NCBI GenBank assembly: GCA_018661465.1
Contig: JABJIC010000002.1
Coordinates: 1-64,000, forward strand
Direction: 5' to 3'
DNA length: 64,000 nt
Origin: Gammaproteobacteria bacterium
Lineage (GTDB): Bacteria > Pseudomonadota > Gammaproteobacteria > Pseudomonadales > Pseudohongiellaceae
In this document: one piece after another, positions 1 through 11,088 of the stretch
Layout of the letters: each line of letters opens with the position of its first letter
Numbering within the stretch: the stretch's first letter is position 1
Translations under genes and position numbers: made by a program
Notes under the pieces: generated by a model
Database searches by the model: none
Told to the model about the DNA's origin: nothing
Seen by the model: the letters and a program-made list of their open reading frames with translations, nothing else

Positions 1-72
1 ATTGAGTGGGAGTAACTACACGGTCGTAACTTCTTGAATTTATGCTTCAAAAGCTGCTTCTGAGAGAATGAA

Positions 73-1533
73 ATGGCACTGACTACTGAACAAGCTATGC
101 AGCAAGGCGTAGCCAGCCATAGAGAAGGTAATCTTCAAGAAGCTGAGCGACTTTACCGCGCAATTCTACAAACTCAACCGGGTCACCCGGACGCCAATCA
201 TAACCTGGGATTAATAGCCCTCGCGGCGAATGCGGCAGAGGCTGCCTTGCCGCTGTTTAAAACCGCTCTCGAAATAAATCCTGCAGTCGAACAGTTCTGG
301 CTTAGCTATATTGCTGTTCTTATTAGGCTGGGCCTGCTTGAACCGGCAAAGGGAGTTCTGGAACGAGCTCAGGATCTTGGGTTTAAGATAGAAAAACTGG
401 AACCTCTGAATCGCAAACTGGCATCGACAACAAATAAGGCTCCTGTATCAGAAGTTGCGGCCGCCGAAGTCTATAGAACTCTTGGTGTTGCACTGAAAGA
501 ACTGGGTAGATTAGATGAGGCAGAAGCGAGTTACAGAAAAGCGATTGCCCTGAAGCCTGACTATATCGAAGCTCACTTTAATCTTGGTAATACCCTAAAA
601 AAGCTAGACAAGTTGTCCGAAGCTGAAGAAAGCTATAGTCACGCCATCGACTTACAGCCTGATTTTGTCCCTGCATTAATGAATAGGTGGGAATTGCTCT
701 TTAATAGAGGAGAGTTCGAAACCGCCCTGAAAGATGCAGACTGTTGTAATAACCAAATATCAAGATTACGTAGCCTGGAATCTCTCTATGCGCTAGGACG
801 AAATGAAGAAATTTTTCAAAGAATTGCAGATCAGTCTGGGTTAGATAATGAGAATTTACATGTTGCGGCGTTTGCAGCTTTTATTGCTGCCGTAGAGAAG
901 AAAAACAGCGCCCATGGTTTTTGCAACAACCCGCTAGACTTTATCCATATCTCCAATGTTTCTGCGCATCATGAAAACCCGGACATTTTTATAGTGGATG
1001 TAATCGAGGAGCTGCGAAATATAAGAACTGAGTGGGAACCTGAAAATAAATCCACCTACAAGGGATTCCAAACACCTTCCGGTATCAATTTGTTTGCAGC
1101 TCCGTCGGGGAATGTGGCGCAACTCAAGTCCATTATTGTCGCAGAGTTGGTTAGGTTTTATGAAAAATCTCAGAATGAGAGCTGTTCTTATATTCAAAAA
1201 TGGCCGAGACAGAAGAATTTTCATGGCTGGCACGTCATTTTAAAGCAACAAGGACATCAAACACCTCATATTCATGTTGATGGTTGGTTGAGTGGTGTCG
1301 TATACCTGCAGGTTGTTCCGTCGCTAGACAAAAACGAAGGTGCAATAGAATTCGGTTTGAATTCGCCGAACTATTCGGCCGATGGATTACCTACAACAGT
1401 GCATCAACCAGCGGCAGGAGATATCGTGTTCTTTCCTTCGTCTCTCCATCACAGAACTATTCCTTTTTCGACCGATACGGAAAGGATTGTAGTGGCGTTC
1501 GATCTAATGCCAGACTCGGCAGCAACAGAGTAA
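73..1533 (+). CDS. TPR-repeat protein with C-terminal putative 2OG-Fe(II) oxygenase domain
   Basis: ORF 486 aa; TPR-like repeats (LGVALKELGRLDEAEASYRKAIALKPDYIEAHFNLGNTLKKL) followed by HIHVDGWLSGVVYL...HQPAAGDIVFFPSSLHHRT, typical of 2OG-Fe(II) oxygenases. Confidence 0.85.
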   Translation: MALTTEQAMQQGVASHREGNLQEAERLYRAILQTQPGHPDANHNLGLIALAANAAEAALPLFKTALEINPAVEQFWLSYIAVLIRLGLLEPAKGVLERAQDLGFKIEKLEPLNRKLASTTNKAPVSEVAAAEVYRTLGVALKELGRLDEAEASYRKAIALKPDYIEAHFNLGNTLKKLDKLSEAEESYSHAIDLQPDFVPALMNRWELLFNRGEFETALKDADCCNNQISRLRSLESLYALGRNEEIFQRIADQSGLDNENLHVAAFAAFIAAVEKKNSAHGFCNNPLDFIHISNVSAHHENPDIFIVDVIEELRNIRTEWEPENKSTYKGFQTPSGINLFAAPSGNVAQLKSIIVAELVRFYEKSQNESCSYIQKWPRQKNFHGWHVILKQQGHQTPHIHVDGWLSGVVYLQVVPSLDKNEGAIEFGLNSPNYSADGLPTTVHQPAAGDIVFFPSSLHHRTIPFSTDTERIVVAFDLMPDSAATE

Positions 1534-1636
1534 GGAATTTGAGCCCTGCGAATATGTTTGGAACTAGATTAGAAGAAATGTTTACTTGCAATCAGTGTTC
1601 AATGGGAATCGAGAACACTAAGGAAATCTATTTAGT

Positions 1637-2119
1637 ATGTTTTTGGATATATTGACCACCGGCGGGACTCTCGACAAAATTTACTTCGATGCCAAGAGTG
1701 AGTTCGAAGTAGGTGATCCTGTAGTTGGTAGCCTGCTTGAGAAAATGGGGGTTGGATTCGAATTTTCTGTTGATCAGTTAATGCGAATCGATAGCCTGGA
1801 TATGACTGATGAGCATCGTCGTATAATTTTCGATAGAGTTGCATCTTCTGAGTCTGGATATGTGCTAATAACTCATGGCACCGATGGCATGGTTAAAACT
1901 GCCGATAGCCTGAAACCCATCAAGGACAAAACCATCGTACTCACCGGCGCTCTTCAGCCAGCAGCCTTTGCTAGCAACGACGCGATTTTTAATATTGGTT
2001 GCGCTGTTGGAGCTATTCAGGTTCTTGCTTGTGGCGTCTATATAGCGATGAACGGACAGATTTTCGAAGCAGGTCAGGTAGTCAAAAACCTTGAAAAAAA
2101 CTCCTTTGAAAAATTATAG
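1637..2119 (+). CDS. Short asparaginase-domain protein (N-terminal domain only)
   Basis: TTGGTLDKIYF and THGTDGM motifs of the L-asparaginase family; only 160 aa. Confidence 0.8.
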   Translation: MFLDILTTGGTLDKIYFDAKSEFEVGDPVVGSLLEKMGVGFEFSVDQLMRIDSLDMTDEHRRIIFDRVASSESGYVLITHGTDGMVKTADSLKPIKDKTIVLTGALQPAAFASNDAIFNIGCAVGAIQVLACGVYIAMNGQIFEAGQVVKNLEKNSFEKL

Positions 2120-2433
2120 GGCGTTGCCCTTCTTTGACTTAGGCGGTCTGTAGCAATAATCTGCCCTAGCTGCGGAGGAAGGCGTCAGTTCTGGCAATGC
2201 GCGCATCATTTCTACAGGCTTTATGCATCCAGAGGCGATGCCGAGTATCTTGGGCAAACCACTAGCTAGAAACCGGATTGAACATTACTCTGTATCAAGT
2301 TTTACAAGATGTAGTCTGGTAATTTGGTCTAAGGGTAAGTTTGCCCTGTATGTTAAAAAGGTGAGAATTTCAGCCTGTCGGAGCTATGTGAGTTCGTGGA
2401 GTTCAGGTATAACGTGGGGGCGTTAGGAGCAAT

Positions 2434-3894
2434 ATGACTCAGTTTGGTCAGGAAATAAGCCGGAGTTCACGGCTAGTGGAAGTGTTGGCTGTCACCGTGG
2501 TCTATGTGATCGGGGCTCGCATCGGTCAAGTCTTTGCTATAGAGCCCGGAAATATTACTCCAGTTTGGATTCCCTCTGGAATAATGCTGGCTTGGGTCTT
2601 GATAAGAGGCTACTACATTTGGCCTGGTATATTTCTAGGCGCTTTTTTGGGCAACTCATGGGCATACCTCAGCGCTGAATCTGGCGATGCGCTTCTTTCC
2701 ACAATGTTAGCAGGATCATTTAATGGCATTGGCGATACGCTTTGTGCGGTTGGTGCATGCTTTTTCATGCGAAAGTATTTCCAATTTGGCGACCCCTTCA
2801 AAAGCCTAAATGCGTTCTTAGGTCTTATGGTATTTGGAGTCGTACTCGGGCCATTGCTGAGCGCGATATTTGGAGTGTCATCACTGCAAATATTTGGAAT
2901 ACTACCGAGTGATGTTTATGGGGCTTCATTTGTTACCTGGTGGCTTGGTGACGGTGTTGGAGTTTTATTACTGACGCCCTTGATTCTGGCGTTTGCTCAT
3001 CCCGAAGACGATATTGAAATTAAAGCAGACTTACCTGAGGCAGTTTTTTTTGCCTTTGCCGTAATGCTCTACCCGATTGTGGCGTATAGCGTTGGCGCTG
3101 ACGATTTTCAGTCATCGAATTTGCCCTATATCCTGATCCCGATTTTGTTCTGGTCATTAATCCGTTTTGGACTGAGAATCTCTTTTTCGGTAACCCTCTT
3201 CTTTACTATTTGCTTGATATGGCTAGAGCTCTTGGGGCTTGGACCATTTGTATTTGAAGATCAGTATTTGAGAATCATGGCGCTACAGATTTTTGTGTTG
3301 TCCACTGTTTCTTCAATATTCGTGATTGGCTCCCTGCTTTTTGAGAGAGATCGTAGTTATCATTTACTCAATGAGAAAAACCAGCATGATCCTCTGACCA
3401 AAATTTACAACCGACAATATTTTGATACACAATTGTTACGTGAAATAGGTAGAGCTGAAAGATACAAAAAATCCTTCTCGATCATTATGTTTGATATAGA
3501 TTTTTTCAAGAAAGTGAATGATAAATATGGTCATCAAGTAGGAGATGAAGTGCTCATAAAGCTTTCTGGATTGGTGGCTAAAAAAATCCGAGATATCGAT
3601 ACCCTGGCACGGTGGGGTGGTGAAGAATTTATGATTCTAATGCCTGAAACCAACGAGCAAGGAGCTACTCTGTTTGCGGAACGAATTCGTGCAGAAGTTG
3701 AGAAGTCCAAATTGGCTCCCCATGATTGTGTGACCATTAGTCTGGGGGTGGCTGAGGCAAATCCGGAAGCAACAGAAGAACTGGAAGTATTAGGTTTACT
3801 TAATCGAGTCGATGCGGCACTTTACTTAGCCAAGACTAATGGCCGTAATCAGGTTCAGGTGGCACACGAGGCTTTAACTTCCGCCGATGCGTGA
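2434..3894 (+). CDS. MASE1-like membrane sensor diguanylate cyclase
   Basis: Multi-TM N-terminus (VWIPSGIMLAWVL) plus GGDEF-type domain with ARWGGEEFMILMP. Confidence 0.88.
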   Translation: MTQFGQEISRSSRLVEVLAVTVVYVIGARIGQVFAIEPGNITPVWIPSGIMLAWVLIRGYYIWPGIFLGAFLGNSWAYLSAESGDALLSTMLAGSFNGIGDTLCAVGACFFMRKYFQFGDPFKSLNAFLGLMVFGVVLGPLLSAIFGVSSLQIFGILPSDVYGASFVTWWLGDGVGVLLLTPLILAFAHPEDDIEIKADLPEAVFFAFAVMLYPIVAYSVGADDFQSSNLPYILIPILFWSLIRFGLRISFSVTLFFTICLIWLELLGLGPFVFEDQYLRIMALQIFVLSTVSSIFVIGSLLFERDRSYHLLNEKNQHDPLTKIYNRQYFDTQLLREIGRAERYKKSFSIIMFDIDFFKKVNDKYGHQVGDEVLIKLSGLVAKKIRDIDTLARWGGEEFMILMPETNEQGATLFAERIRAEVEKSKLAPHDCVTISLGVAEANPEATEELEVLGLLNRVDAALYLAKTNGRNQVQVAHEALTSADA

Positions 3895-3994
3895 TTGAAC
3901 CCTTCGTCAGCCTAAGCTTTGGATTTAATTTCAGCAGTTTTCTGAGTTAGCTGAAAAATGGACTTTACTCTCCGGAAGCGGAAGCCGCACCCTC

Positions 3995-4654
3995 ATGAAA
4001 TTTCTATCACTTAGATCGATCCCCACTGTGCCCTGGAGTTCAGCGAAACCCCTGGATTTTAAGCCCAGGGTGTCGACCTTGTTCTTCCTTTGCTTCGGTC
4101 TGTTAATCTTCGGAATCGGCGAAGCATTGCTTATCGCTGCTGGCGCTGGAGTCAGTCCGTGGACGGTATTCGCCCAAGGCATATCAAACATCAGTGGCTG
4201 GAGTATTGGAGTTTCCACGTTTGCAGTAAGCGTGGCTGTACTCCTATTGTGGATTCCGCTTTCTCAGACTCCGGGCTTGGGGACGATACTCAATGCCGTA
4301 ATTATTTCTGCGGCTATCGAATTTTCGCTACCTTATCTCCCTCAGCCGGAACTCTACCTTTTCAAGTTTGTCGAAACAGTTATTGGGATTCTCTTAGTGG
4401 GCTTGGGTAGTGGCTTATATCTAATTGCAAACCTGGGGCCAGGTCCTCGTGATGGTTTGATGACTGGATTACAGAGGGTCACCGATCTTCCTGTGGCTTG
4501 GGTAAGAACTGGAATAGAATTAATTGCAGTAGTCTGCGGCTGGTTTTTGGGAGGCGTAGTTGGACTGGGTACTCTGTTATTTGCGCTGGGAATTGGCCCC
4601 GCAGTTTCCCTGGGACTATATTTAGTCTCCCGGTTTTTCCACGATAATGATTAA
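3995..4654 (+). CDS. YczE/YitT-like integral membrane protein
   Basis: 219 aa multi-TM protein; G(I/V)GEALLIAAGAGVSPWTVFAQGIS and LGPGPRDGLMTGLQR typical of the YczE family. Confidence 0.7.
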   Translation: MKFLSLRSIPTVPWSSAKPLDFKPRVSTLFFLCFGLLIFGIGEALLIAAGAGVSPWTVFAQGISNISGWSIGVSTFAVSVAVLLLWIPLSQTPGLGTILNAVIISAAIEFSLPYLPQPELYLFKFVETVIGILLVGLGSGLYLIANLGPGPRDGLMTGLQRVTDLPVAWVRTGIELIAVVCGWFLGGVVGLGTLLFALGIGPAVSLGLYLVSRFFHDND

Positions 4655-4681
4655 GCGAACACAGAGCTAACGGTAGAGCAA

Positions 4682-5137
4682 ATGCAAGAACATGAAAAAT
4701 GGATGAATCAGGCCCTGCAGCTAGCGCAGCAGGCAGGGGATCAGGATGAAGTTCCCGTAGGTGCAGTGCTGGTTGAGGCTGGAGAGCTTATAGGCTCTGG
4801 GTTTAACCAGGTTATAGGCGCATCTGACCCCACAGCCCATGCTGAGATCATCGCTTTAAGAGCAGGTTCACAGTTTCGGCAGAATTACCGACTTCCTGGC
4901 ACTGTGCTCTATGTTACAATCGAGCCTTGCACCATGTGTTTTGGTGCCCTAATCCATGCCAGGGTTCAGACCGTGGTATTTGGGGCGAGAGAGCCACGGG
5001 CCGGAGCTCTGCTAAGCAATCAAAGCGAATCTGGTCAGCAGCACCTCAATCATAGTATCGAAATTGTTGAAGGGGTTCTGGAACAGGAATGCCGGGACAT
5101 AATGCTGAACTTCTTTAAATCCCGAAGACAGGGTTAG
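4682..5137 (+). CDS. tadA: tRNA-specific adenosine deaminase
   Basis: HAEIIALR and PCTMCFGALIHAR zinc-binding deaminase motifs; 151 aa. Confidence 0.93.
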   Translation: MQEHEKWMNQALQLAQQAGDQDEVPVGAVLVEAGELIGSGFNQVIGASDPTAHAEIIALRAGSQFRQNYRLPGTVLYVTIEPCTMCFGALIHARVQTVVFGAREPRAGALLSNQSESGQQHLNHSIEIVEGVLEQECRDIMLNFFKSRRQG

Positions 5138-5202
5138 AAGACTGAGTAAGAAGACAGAGGCAAAGGCTAGCCGCGAAATATGCCTGCTAAGATCAGAATA
5201 AT

Positions 5203-5751
5203 ATGAGTAAGAAACTAATTCAAAAACACAGCCTGAGAAGCCTGCTTGCAATTGTGGCATTGCTATCAATTACCGCATGCGTATCCGGCGATAATGCCTA
5301 CAAAGCCTACTTTGGTGATGTGAGAACCGATCTTCAGCTATCCGTTCTGGAGGGCGTGCAATTGGTGCGTTCAGACTGGATAAATCGATATATCGACGCG
5401 GTTCGTTTTTCTCGGGTGGATGACACCCCGATTAAGAACAGTGCCGAATATGGGGCCATACAAATTGTCCCGGGTTTTCATGAGGTAGAAGTCTATTTTG
5501 CCTGGGACCTGGGCAGTCAACGAGGCCTTGCCCCGGCACTGGTTGAATATGCCTCAAGCCAACCAAACATCAGTAGAACTCTTCGCTTTAATGCTCGCGC
5601 GGGTGAAACCTATAGTGTGTTAGCGACGCCTGTTTTTAACACAGGTGACCGCGATATTACCTCGCTTTCCCACGTGGATTTCTGGGTTGAGGATGCTAAT
5701 GGAAATGAAATAGTTTCACAGGAAGCGGGACGCTATATTCCACGCATCTAG
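5203..5751 (+). CDS. Hypothetical lipoprotein
   Basis: 182 aa with signal peptide and lipobox-like LLSITAC. Confidence 0.6.
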   Translation: MSKKLIQKHSLRSLLAIVALLSITACVSGDNAYKAYFGDVRTDLQLSVLEGVQLVRSDWINRYIDAVRFSRVDDTPIKNSAEYGAIQIVPGFHEVEVYFAWDLGSQRGLAPALVEYASSQPNISRTLRFNARAGETYSVLATPVFNTGDRDITSLSHVDFWVEDANGNEIVSQEAGRYIPRI

Positions 5752-5930
5752 GATTGCAAAATAATCGCTGCAACGGCCATTATTTGACAGACAATCAGGC
5801 TCAATATCCAGTACAATGCGCCATCAATATCTGACACGGAATTCTTCACAAAATGTTCCTGTCGGTCTTATTTGAAAACACATAGTCGATAGCATTTAAT
5901 CATTAGCATCTAAAGATCGGGATTACATCA

Positions 5931-8900
5931 ATGCAAGCGATGTTTGGAGCGGCAGCTCTTTCTGCATTCAGAACTTCCAAATTCCTCCATCAAATTCAGG
6001 CCCAACTCCCCGCGGTAATTTCAATTTCCGCCCAATATATTCACCTACTCGACACTGACGCAAAACTGAATGAGTCCCAAAGCGAAGTGCTTGCGTCTCT
6101 TTTGCAGTATGGCGGTGAAATTCCCGATGCTCCAGGTCAGTCTCATGCTCTAACACGACTGGTTGTTCCTCGACCTGGAACCATTTCGCCATGGTCCAGC
6201 AAGGCGACAGATATATTGCACAATTGCGATCTGAAGCAGATCGAGAGAGTGGAGCGAGGCACTGTATTCACGGCTCAGCTAAGTGAAGATTTGTCAGCAG
6301 AGCAAATTACAGAACTGGATAGCTTGCTTCATGACCGTATGACTCAGGCCGTACTGGGTGACGTTCAACAGGCATCTTGCCTGTTTCAGCATGCTGAGCC
6401 CAAGCCTCATCAGGCAGTAGACATCCTCGGTTTAGGCAGAGACGCTCTATGTAGCGCGAATAGCGAAATGGGCCTGGCTCTAGCTGAAGACGAGATGGAT
6501 TACCTCTTCGAGCAATTTAGCGGCCTTAATCGAAACCCGAACGATATTGAATTAATGATGTTCGCTCAGGCAAATTCAGAGCATTGCCGACACAAAATCT
6601 TCAATGCGAGTTGGACAATTGATGGCCGCGATCAAGCCAATTCTCTGTTTGGAATGATTCGAAATACTCATAAAAAATCTCCCGAGAATGTGTTGTCAGC
6701 CTATTCGGATAACGCTGCAGTAATGGCAGGGCATGTTGCGGAGAGATTCTTCCCGGACCCCGAGAGCAAGCAATACAGTTTCAATGAAGAGCCTATCCAT
6801 ATCTTGATGAAAGTGGAGACTCATAATCACCCAACAGCTATTGCACCCTTCCCGGGAGCATCAACAGGTTCCGGTGGTGAGATTCGCGATGAAGGGGCTA
6901 CTGGAACCGGCTCTAAGCCCAAGGCTGGCTTAACGGGTTTTAGTGTTTCCAATCTTCGTATTCCTGAATTGCCTCAGCCCTGGGAAGAGGATATGGGCAA
7001 ACCAGCGCATATTGCGTCCGCGCTGGATATTATGATTGAGGCGCCGGTTGGTGGTGCTACTTTTAACAATGAATTTGGTCGGCCGAATCTCTGTGGATAC
7101 TTTCGTAGCTTCGAAGAACGTGTGCTCAATGAGTCAGGCGAGATGCAAGTGCGTGGTTATCACAAGCCCATCATGATTGCCGGCGGCATCGGAAACATTC
7201 GCGATGGTCATGTTCAGAAGAGTGATATCGCAGTGGGTGCCAAGCTGATCGTGTTGGGCGGTCCTGCAATGTTAATCGGTCTCGGCGGTGGTGCGGCTTC
7301 ATCCATGGCCTCGGGTACAGGCAGTGAAGATTTAGACTTTGCCTCGGTGCAGAGAGAAAACGCCGAGATGGAACGACGTTGCCAGGAAGTTATTGACCAA
7401 TGTTGGCAGCTTGGAGATAACAATCCAATAGACTTTATTCATGATGTCGGAGCGGGTGGTTTATCTAATGCCCTACCGGAACTAGTTAAAGATGGTGGAA
7501 CTGGGGGTGTTTTTAATTTACGGGATATTCCCAATGCCGAAAACCAGATGTCTCCTCTGGAGATCTGGTGTAACGAAGCTCAGGAACGCTATGTATTAGC
7601 TGTTTCTACTGAGGACCTGCCTAAATTTGACGCGCTTTGTAAACGTGAGCGCTGCCCATACGCAGTAGTGGGTGAAAGCACAGAAGAAAAGCATATTCGG
7701 CTTGATGACTCTCATTTTGAAAACAGCCCGATTGATTTGCCCATGGATGTCTTGTTTGGCAAGGCTCCGAAGATGCACAGAGACGTGCAATCTGGAATTG
7801 TAGAGAGCAAGAAATTTTCAATAGCATCAATTGAAATTGATGAAGCGGCGAAGAGGGTGCTCTCTCTTCCCGTAGTTGCCAGTAAAAGTTTTCTCATCAC
7901 CATCGGAGATCGAACCATTACCGGATTGGTTCACAGAGATCAGATGATTGGACCCTGGCAGGTGCCAGTTGCAGATGCCGCAGTGACCGCTGCTTCATAT
8001 ACTTCTTACAAGGGCGAGGCTATGGCAATGGGCGAACGAACACCATTAGCTTTGTTTGATGGTGCAGCTTCCGGGCGTATGGCTATCGCCGAGGCAGTAA
8101 GTAATATCCTTTGCGCGGATGTTGAGAAACTGGGAGATATTAAACTTTCCGCAAACTGGATGGTCGCCGCAGGGCATGGCCACGAGGACAGCAAACTTTA
8201 TGACACTGTGAAAGCCGTCGCTATGGATCTATGCCCGCAGCTAGGTATCTGTATTCCAGTGGGTAAAGACTCAATGTCTATGCGCACTGTTTGGCAAGAT
8301 GATGAGGGCGAGAAAAGCAACACAGCTCCACTTTCACTTATTATCACCGCCTTTACGACCGTTGGTGATATTCGTAAAACCTTAACTCCTCAATTAGTAA
8401 CGGACCAAGGCGACAGCCAACTATTATTGATAGACCTTGGTCGTGGCAAGAACCGCATGGCAGGTTCGGCTCTCGCTCAGGTATATAGAGAGATGACCGG
8501 TTCGGTGCCAGATCTCGATAAGGCTGAAGACCTGATTGCGCTCTTTAACCTTGTTAAGCAATGTCGAGATCAAGGAAGCCTACTTGCCTATCACGATCGT
8601 TCTGATGGCGGATTGTTTGCAACGCTTTGCGAAATGGCATTCGCCAGTCACTGCGGTGTTGATATTCAGCTGGAAACCTTGACCGAGGCAGATAGCTCAC
8701 TAAGCATACCTGCACTGTTCAATGAAGAAATCGGTGCGGTAATTCAGGTTAAGGCTGATCGCGTAGACGCTGTACAAAGTTTGGCAGCATCTTTGGGAAT
8801 TGGCGATTGTATAGTTGAGGTTGCCATGACAAACAGCTCAGACTGCATCACCGTTTGTCATGGAAGCCAGGAACTACTTTCTCATTCGAGAATAGATTTG

Positions 8901-9845
8901 CAACGTATCTGGTCAGCGACTAGTTATCACATGCAGAGCCTTCGTGATAATTCCGATTGCGCTCGAGAAGAATACGATCAGATTCTTGACCAGAAAGATC
9001 CGGGAATGAAGATTGAGTTGGCTTTCGATCTGAATGAAGATATTACGGCCCCCTATGTGAATACCAATGCTCAACCGCGCGTGGCTGTTCTTAGAGAACA
9101 AGGTGTTAACGGTCAGATTGAAATGGGAGCCGCATTTGACCGAGCACGCTTCGATGCTATCGATGTGCATATGACCGATATCATCGAGGGCAGGGTAGAT
9201 CTGTCTAGCTTTAATGCCTTGGTTGCCTGCGGAGGCTTCTCCTATGGTGACGTATTGGGTGCAGGCGGTGGCTGGGCAAAATCCATCTTGTTTAACGACT
9301 CTGTTCGTCAAAGTTTTGAAAATTTCTTTGCCAGTCCTAACACTCTGACTCTGGGTGTTTGTAACGGCTGTCAGATGATTTCCTTGTTGCAGGACTTGAT
9401 TCCGGGTGCAGACAATTGGCCTCGTTTCGAGCGCAACCGCTCGGAGCAATTCGAAGGGCGTGTGAGTCTGGTTCGTATTGAGGAAACAAACTCGGTATTC
9501 CTGGAAGGAATGGCCGGCTCCTGTTTTCCTATCGCCGTCGCTCATGGCGAGGGTCGGGCCGATTTCGGCAGTGCAGAGTTGCAGCAAAGTTTAGTCGATA
9601 GCAATGGCATCGCCATGCGCTTCGCAGACAATTATGGAAACACTGCAGCGAAGTATCCGGCTAATCCTAACGGCTCTCCCGATGGCATAGCGGGAATTAG
9701 CAGTGCCGATGGCAGAGTTACGATCATGATGCCTCATCCGGAAAGAGTGTTCAGAGCCTCTCAGAATTCATGGCACCCGAATGACTGGCAGGAAGATGCG
9801 CCTTCTATGCGCATGTTTCGAAATGCGCGGAAGTGGCTAGCCTAA
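5931..9845 (+). CDS. purL: Phosphoribosylformylglycinamidine synthase
   Basis: 1304 aa; [47 protein letters not shown]-terminal glutaminase GVCNGCQM. Confidence 0.98.
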   Translation: MQAMFGAAALSAFRTSKFLHQIQAQLPAVISISAQYIHLLDTDAKLNESQSEVLASLLQYGGEIPDAPGQSHALTRLVVPRPGTISPWSSKATDILHNCDLKQIERVERGTVFTAQLSEDLSAEQITELDSLLHDRMTQAVLGDVQQASCLFQHAEPKPHQAVDILGLGRDALCSANSEMGLALAEDEMDYLFEQFSGLNRNPNDIELMMFAQANSEHCRHKIFNASWTIDGRDQANSLFGMIRNTHKKSPENVLSAYSDNAAVMAGHVAERFFPDPESKQYSFNEEPIHILMKVETHNHPTAIAPFPGASTGSGGEIRDEGATGTGSKPKAGLTGFSVSNLRIPELPQPWEEDMGKPAHIASALDIMIEAPVGGATFNNEFGRPNLCGYFRSFEERVLNESGEMQVRGYHKPIMIAGGIGNIRDGHVQKSDIAVGAKLIVLGGPAMLIGLGGGAASSMASGTGSEDLDFASVQRENAEMERRCQEVIDQCWQLGDNNPIDFIHDVGAGGLSNALPELVKDGGTGGVFNLRDIPNAENQMSPLEIWCNEAQERYVLAVSTEDLPKFDALCKRERCPYAVVGESTEEKHIRLDDSHFENSPIDLPMDVLFGKAPKMHRDVQSGIVESKKFSIASIEIDEAAKRVLSLPVVASKSFLITIGDRTITGLVHRDQMIGPWQVPVADAAVTAASYTSYKGEAMAMGERTPLALFDGAASGRMAIAEAVSNILCADVEKLGDIKLSANWMVAAGHGHEDSKLYDTVKAVAMDLCPQLGICIPVGKDSMSMRTVWQDDEGEKSNTAPLSLIITAFTTVGDIRKTLTPQLVTDQGDSQLLLIDLGRGKNRMAGSALAQVYREMTGSVPDLDKAEDLIALFNLVKQCRDQGSLLAYHDRSDGGLFATLCEMAFASHCGVDIQLETLTEADSSLSIPALFNEEIGAVIQVKADRVDAVQSLAASLGIGDCIVEVAMTNSSDCITVCHGSQELLSHSRIDLQRIWSATSYHMQSLRDNSDCAREEYDQILDQKDPGMKIELAFDLNEDITAPYVNTNAQPRVAVLREQGVNGQIEMGAAFDRARFDAIDVHMTDIIEGRVDLSSFNALVACGGFSYGDVLGAGGGWAKSILFNDSVRQSFENFFASPNTLTLGVCNGCQMISLLQDLIPGADNWPRFERNRSEQFEGRVSLVRIEETNSVFLEGMAGSCFPIAVAHGEGRADFGSAELQQSLVDSNGIAMRFADNYGNTAAKYPANPNGSPDGIAGISSADGRVTIMMPHPERVFRASQNSWHPNDWQEDAPSMRMFRNARKWLA

Positions 9846-9870
9846 ATTCTTTTAGACGTGAATAGCAGGA

Positions 9871-10212
9871 GTGAATCTTGTGACTGAAAGTAATCAACTT
9901 CTAAAAATTGAATTCTATGTTCCAGAATCTCATCTAGAAACAGTGAAGTCTGCAATGTTCTCCGCGGGAGCAGGGAAAGCTGGGCTCTACGATAGCTGTG
10001 CCTGGCAAACAGCAGGAGAGGGTCAGTTTCGGCCACTACCTGGAAGCCGGCCATTTTTGGGTGAGCAGGATAAATTGGAGACTGTAGTCGAATTTAAGGT
10101 AGAGATGGTGTGCCCGGAGTCTGTGATAGCTGAAGTTATTACAGCTATGAAAGAATCCCATCCCTATGATGAAGTAGCCTATTCAGTTCTTCGCACAGAA
10201 AACATCGCCTAG
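9871..10212 (+). CDS. Stand-alone NIF3-insert/YqfO-like protein
   Basis: 113 aa; KIEFYVPESHLETVKSAMFSAGAGKAGLYDSCAW and SHPYDEVAYSV typical of this CutA-like domain. Confidence 0.75.
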   Translation: MNLVTESNQLLKIEFYVPESHLETVKSAMFSAGAGKAGLYDSCAWQTAGEGQFRPLPGSRPFLGEQDKLETVVEFKVEMVCPESVIAEVITAMKESHPYDEVAYSVLRTENIA

Positions 10213-10250
10213 TTCTGACTCTTCCTGTTTCTCGCAACATTTCGCTCTCA

Positions 10251-10835
10251 TTACACCTTGTTCTCACTGATAAGCGTAGTGCTTATTACCTTGTCGGCTG
10301 AATGGTGTACATCGAACATGCGCACTGGAAACACATTGTTTTTCCGGTCTTCAAAATAAGATTCCAATGTGGTTTTAACCACGGGAAAAGCGATCTCTTT
10401 CCAGGGGATCTCTTCTTCCGCGAATAGCTGAACTTCAAGGGATTCGATGCCGGGCTCAAAATCCAAATTCTCCAGCTCTACTTTGAAGAACAGGTACATC
10501 TGATTAATAGATGGAAGATTGAAGAGGGTGTAGAGGCTATTCGCGGATACTTTTACCGAAGCGCCTGCTTCTTCATCCGTTTCTCTAATTGCTCCTTCAA
10601 GACTGGATTCTCCATTTTCCAGAAAGCCAGCTGGCAGTGTCCACTTGCCTTTTCTGGGTTGGATTGCGCGTTTACACAATAGAACCTTGCCATCGAAGAT
10701 GGGCAGAGTGCCCACAACATTTTTCGGATTTTGGTAAAACACCAGGTCACATTCAATGCAGCAATAGCGAGGCTTGTCATCACCTTCAGGTATTCGGTAG
10801 TGCAGGTCTGCTGCGCATTGTTGGCAGTACTTCAT
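10251..10835 (-). CDS. NUDIX hydrolase with N-terminal zinc ribbon
   Basis: CQQCAADL...CCIECDLVFYQNP zinc ribbon; Nudix box GFLENGESSLEGAIRETDEEAG. Confidence 0.9.
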   Translation of the reverse strand: MKYCQQCAADLHYRIPEGDDKPRYCCIECDLVFYQNPKNVVGTLPIFDGKVLLCKRAIQPRKGKWTLPAGFLENGESSLEGAIRETDEEAGASVKVSANSLYTLFNLPSINQMYLFFKVELENLDFEPGIESLEVQLFAEEEIPWKEIAFPVVKTTLESYFEDRKNNVFPVRMFDVHHSADKVISTTLISENKV

Positions 10836-10994
10836 GCTTCATAATCCATACAGAGTATTAGGATCATTATAGGTGATGGGGCGAATTGTACTAAGGTTTA
10901 ATTCATAGAGTTTAATTCTTGAATAGTAGTTGCTAAGCATTAAGTTTTGCTTGGCAATTCAGGGAGTGAATGAGTCACTTAGTTTCTGAGAGGC

Positions 10995-11040
10995 AAAAAA
11001 AATGGCGCCCTAAGGTTTTATAGACCTCGGTGGGCGCCAA
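10995..11040 (-). terminator. Rho-independent terminator downstream of psp genes
   Basis: On minus strand TTGGCGCCC...GGGCGCCATTTTTTTT; 49 bp past the pspC stop. Confidence 0.85.
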
Positions 11041-11088
11041 CTCCTTGTGCAATGCTGCGCTGGACGTAGCTACACAGAGAGGGGAGCT

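Noticed and set aside
1284-1655. 123-aa + ORF overlapping the end of the TPR/2OG gene
   Set aside because: Out-of-frame overlap with a well-supported gene, no motif
8913-9587. 224-aa minus-strand ORF antisense to purL
   Set aside because: Lies entirely inside the strongly conserved purL reading frame; no recognisable domain
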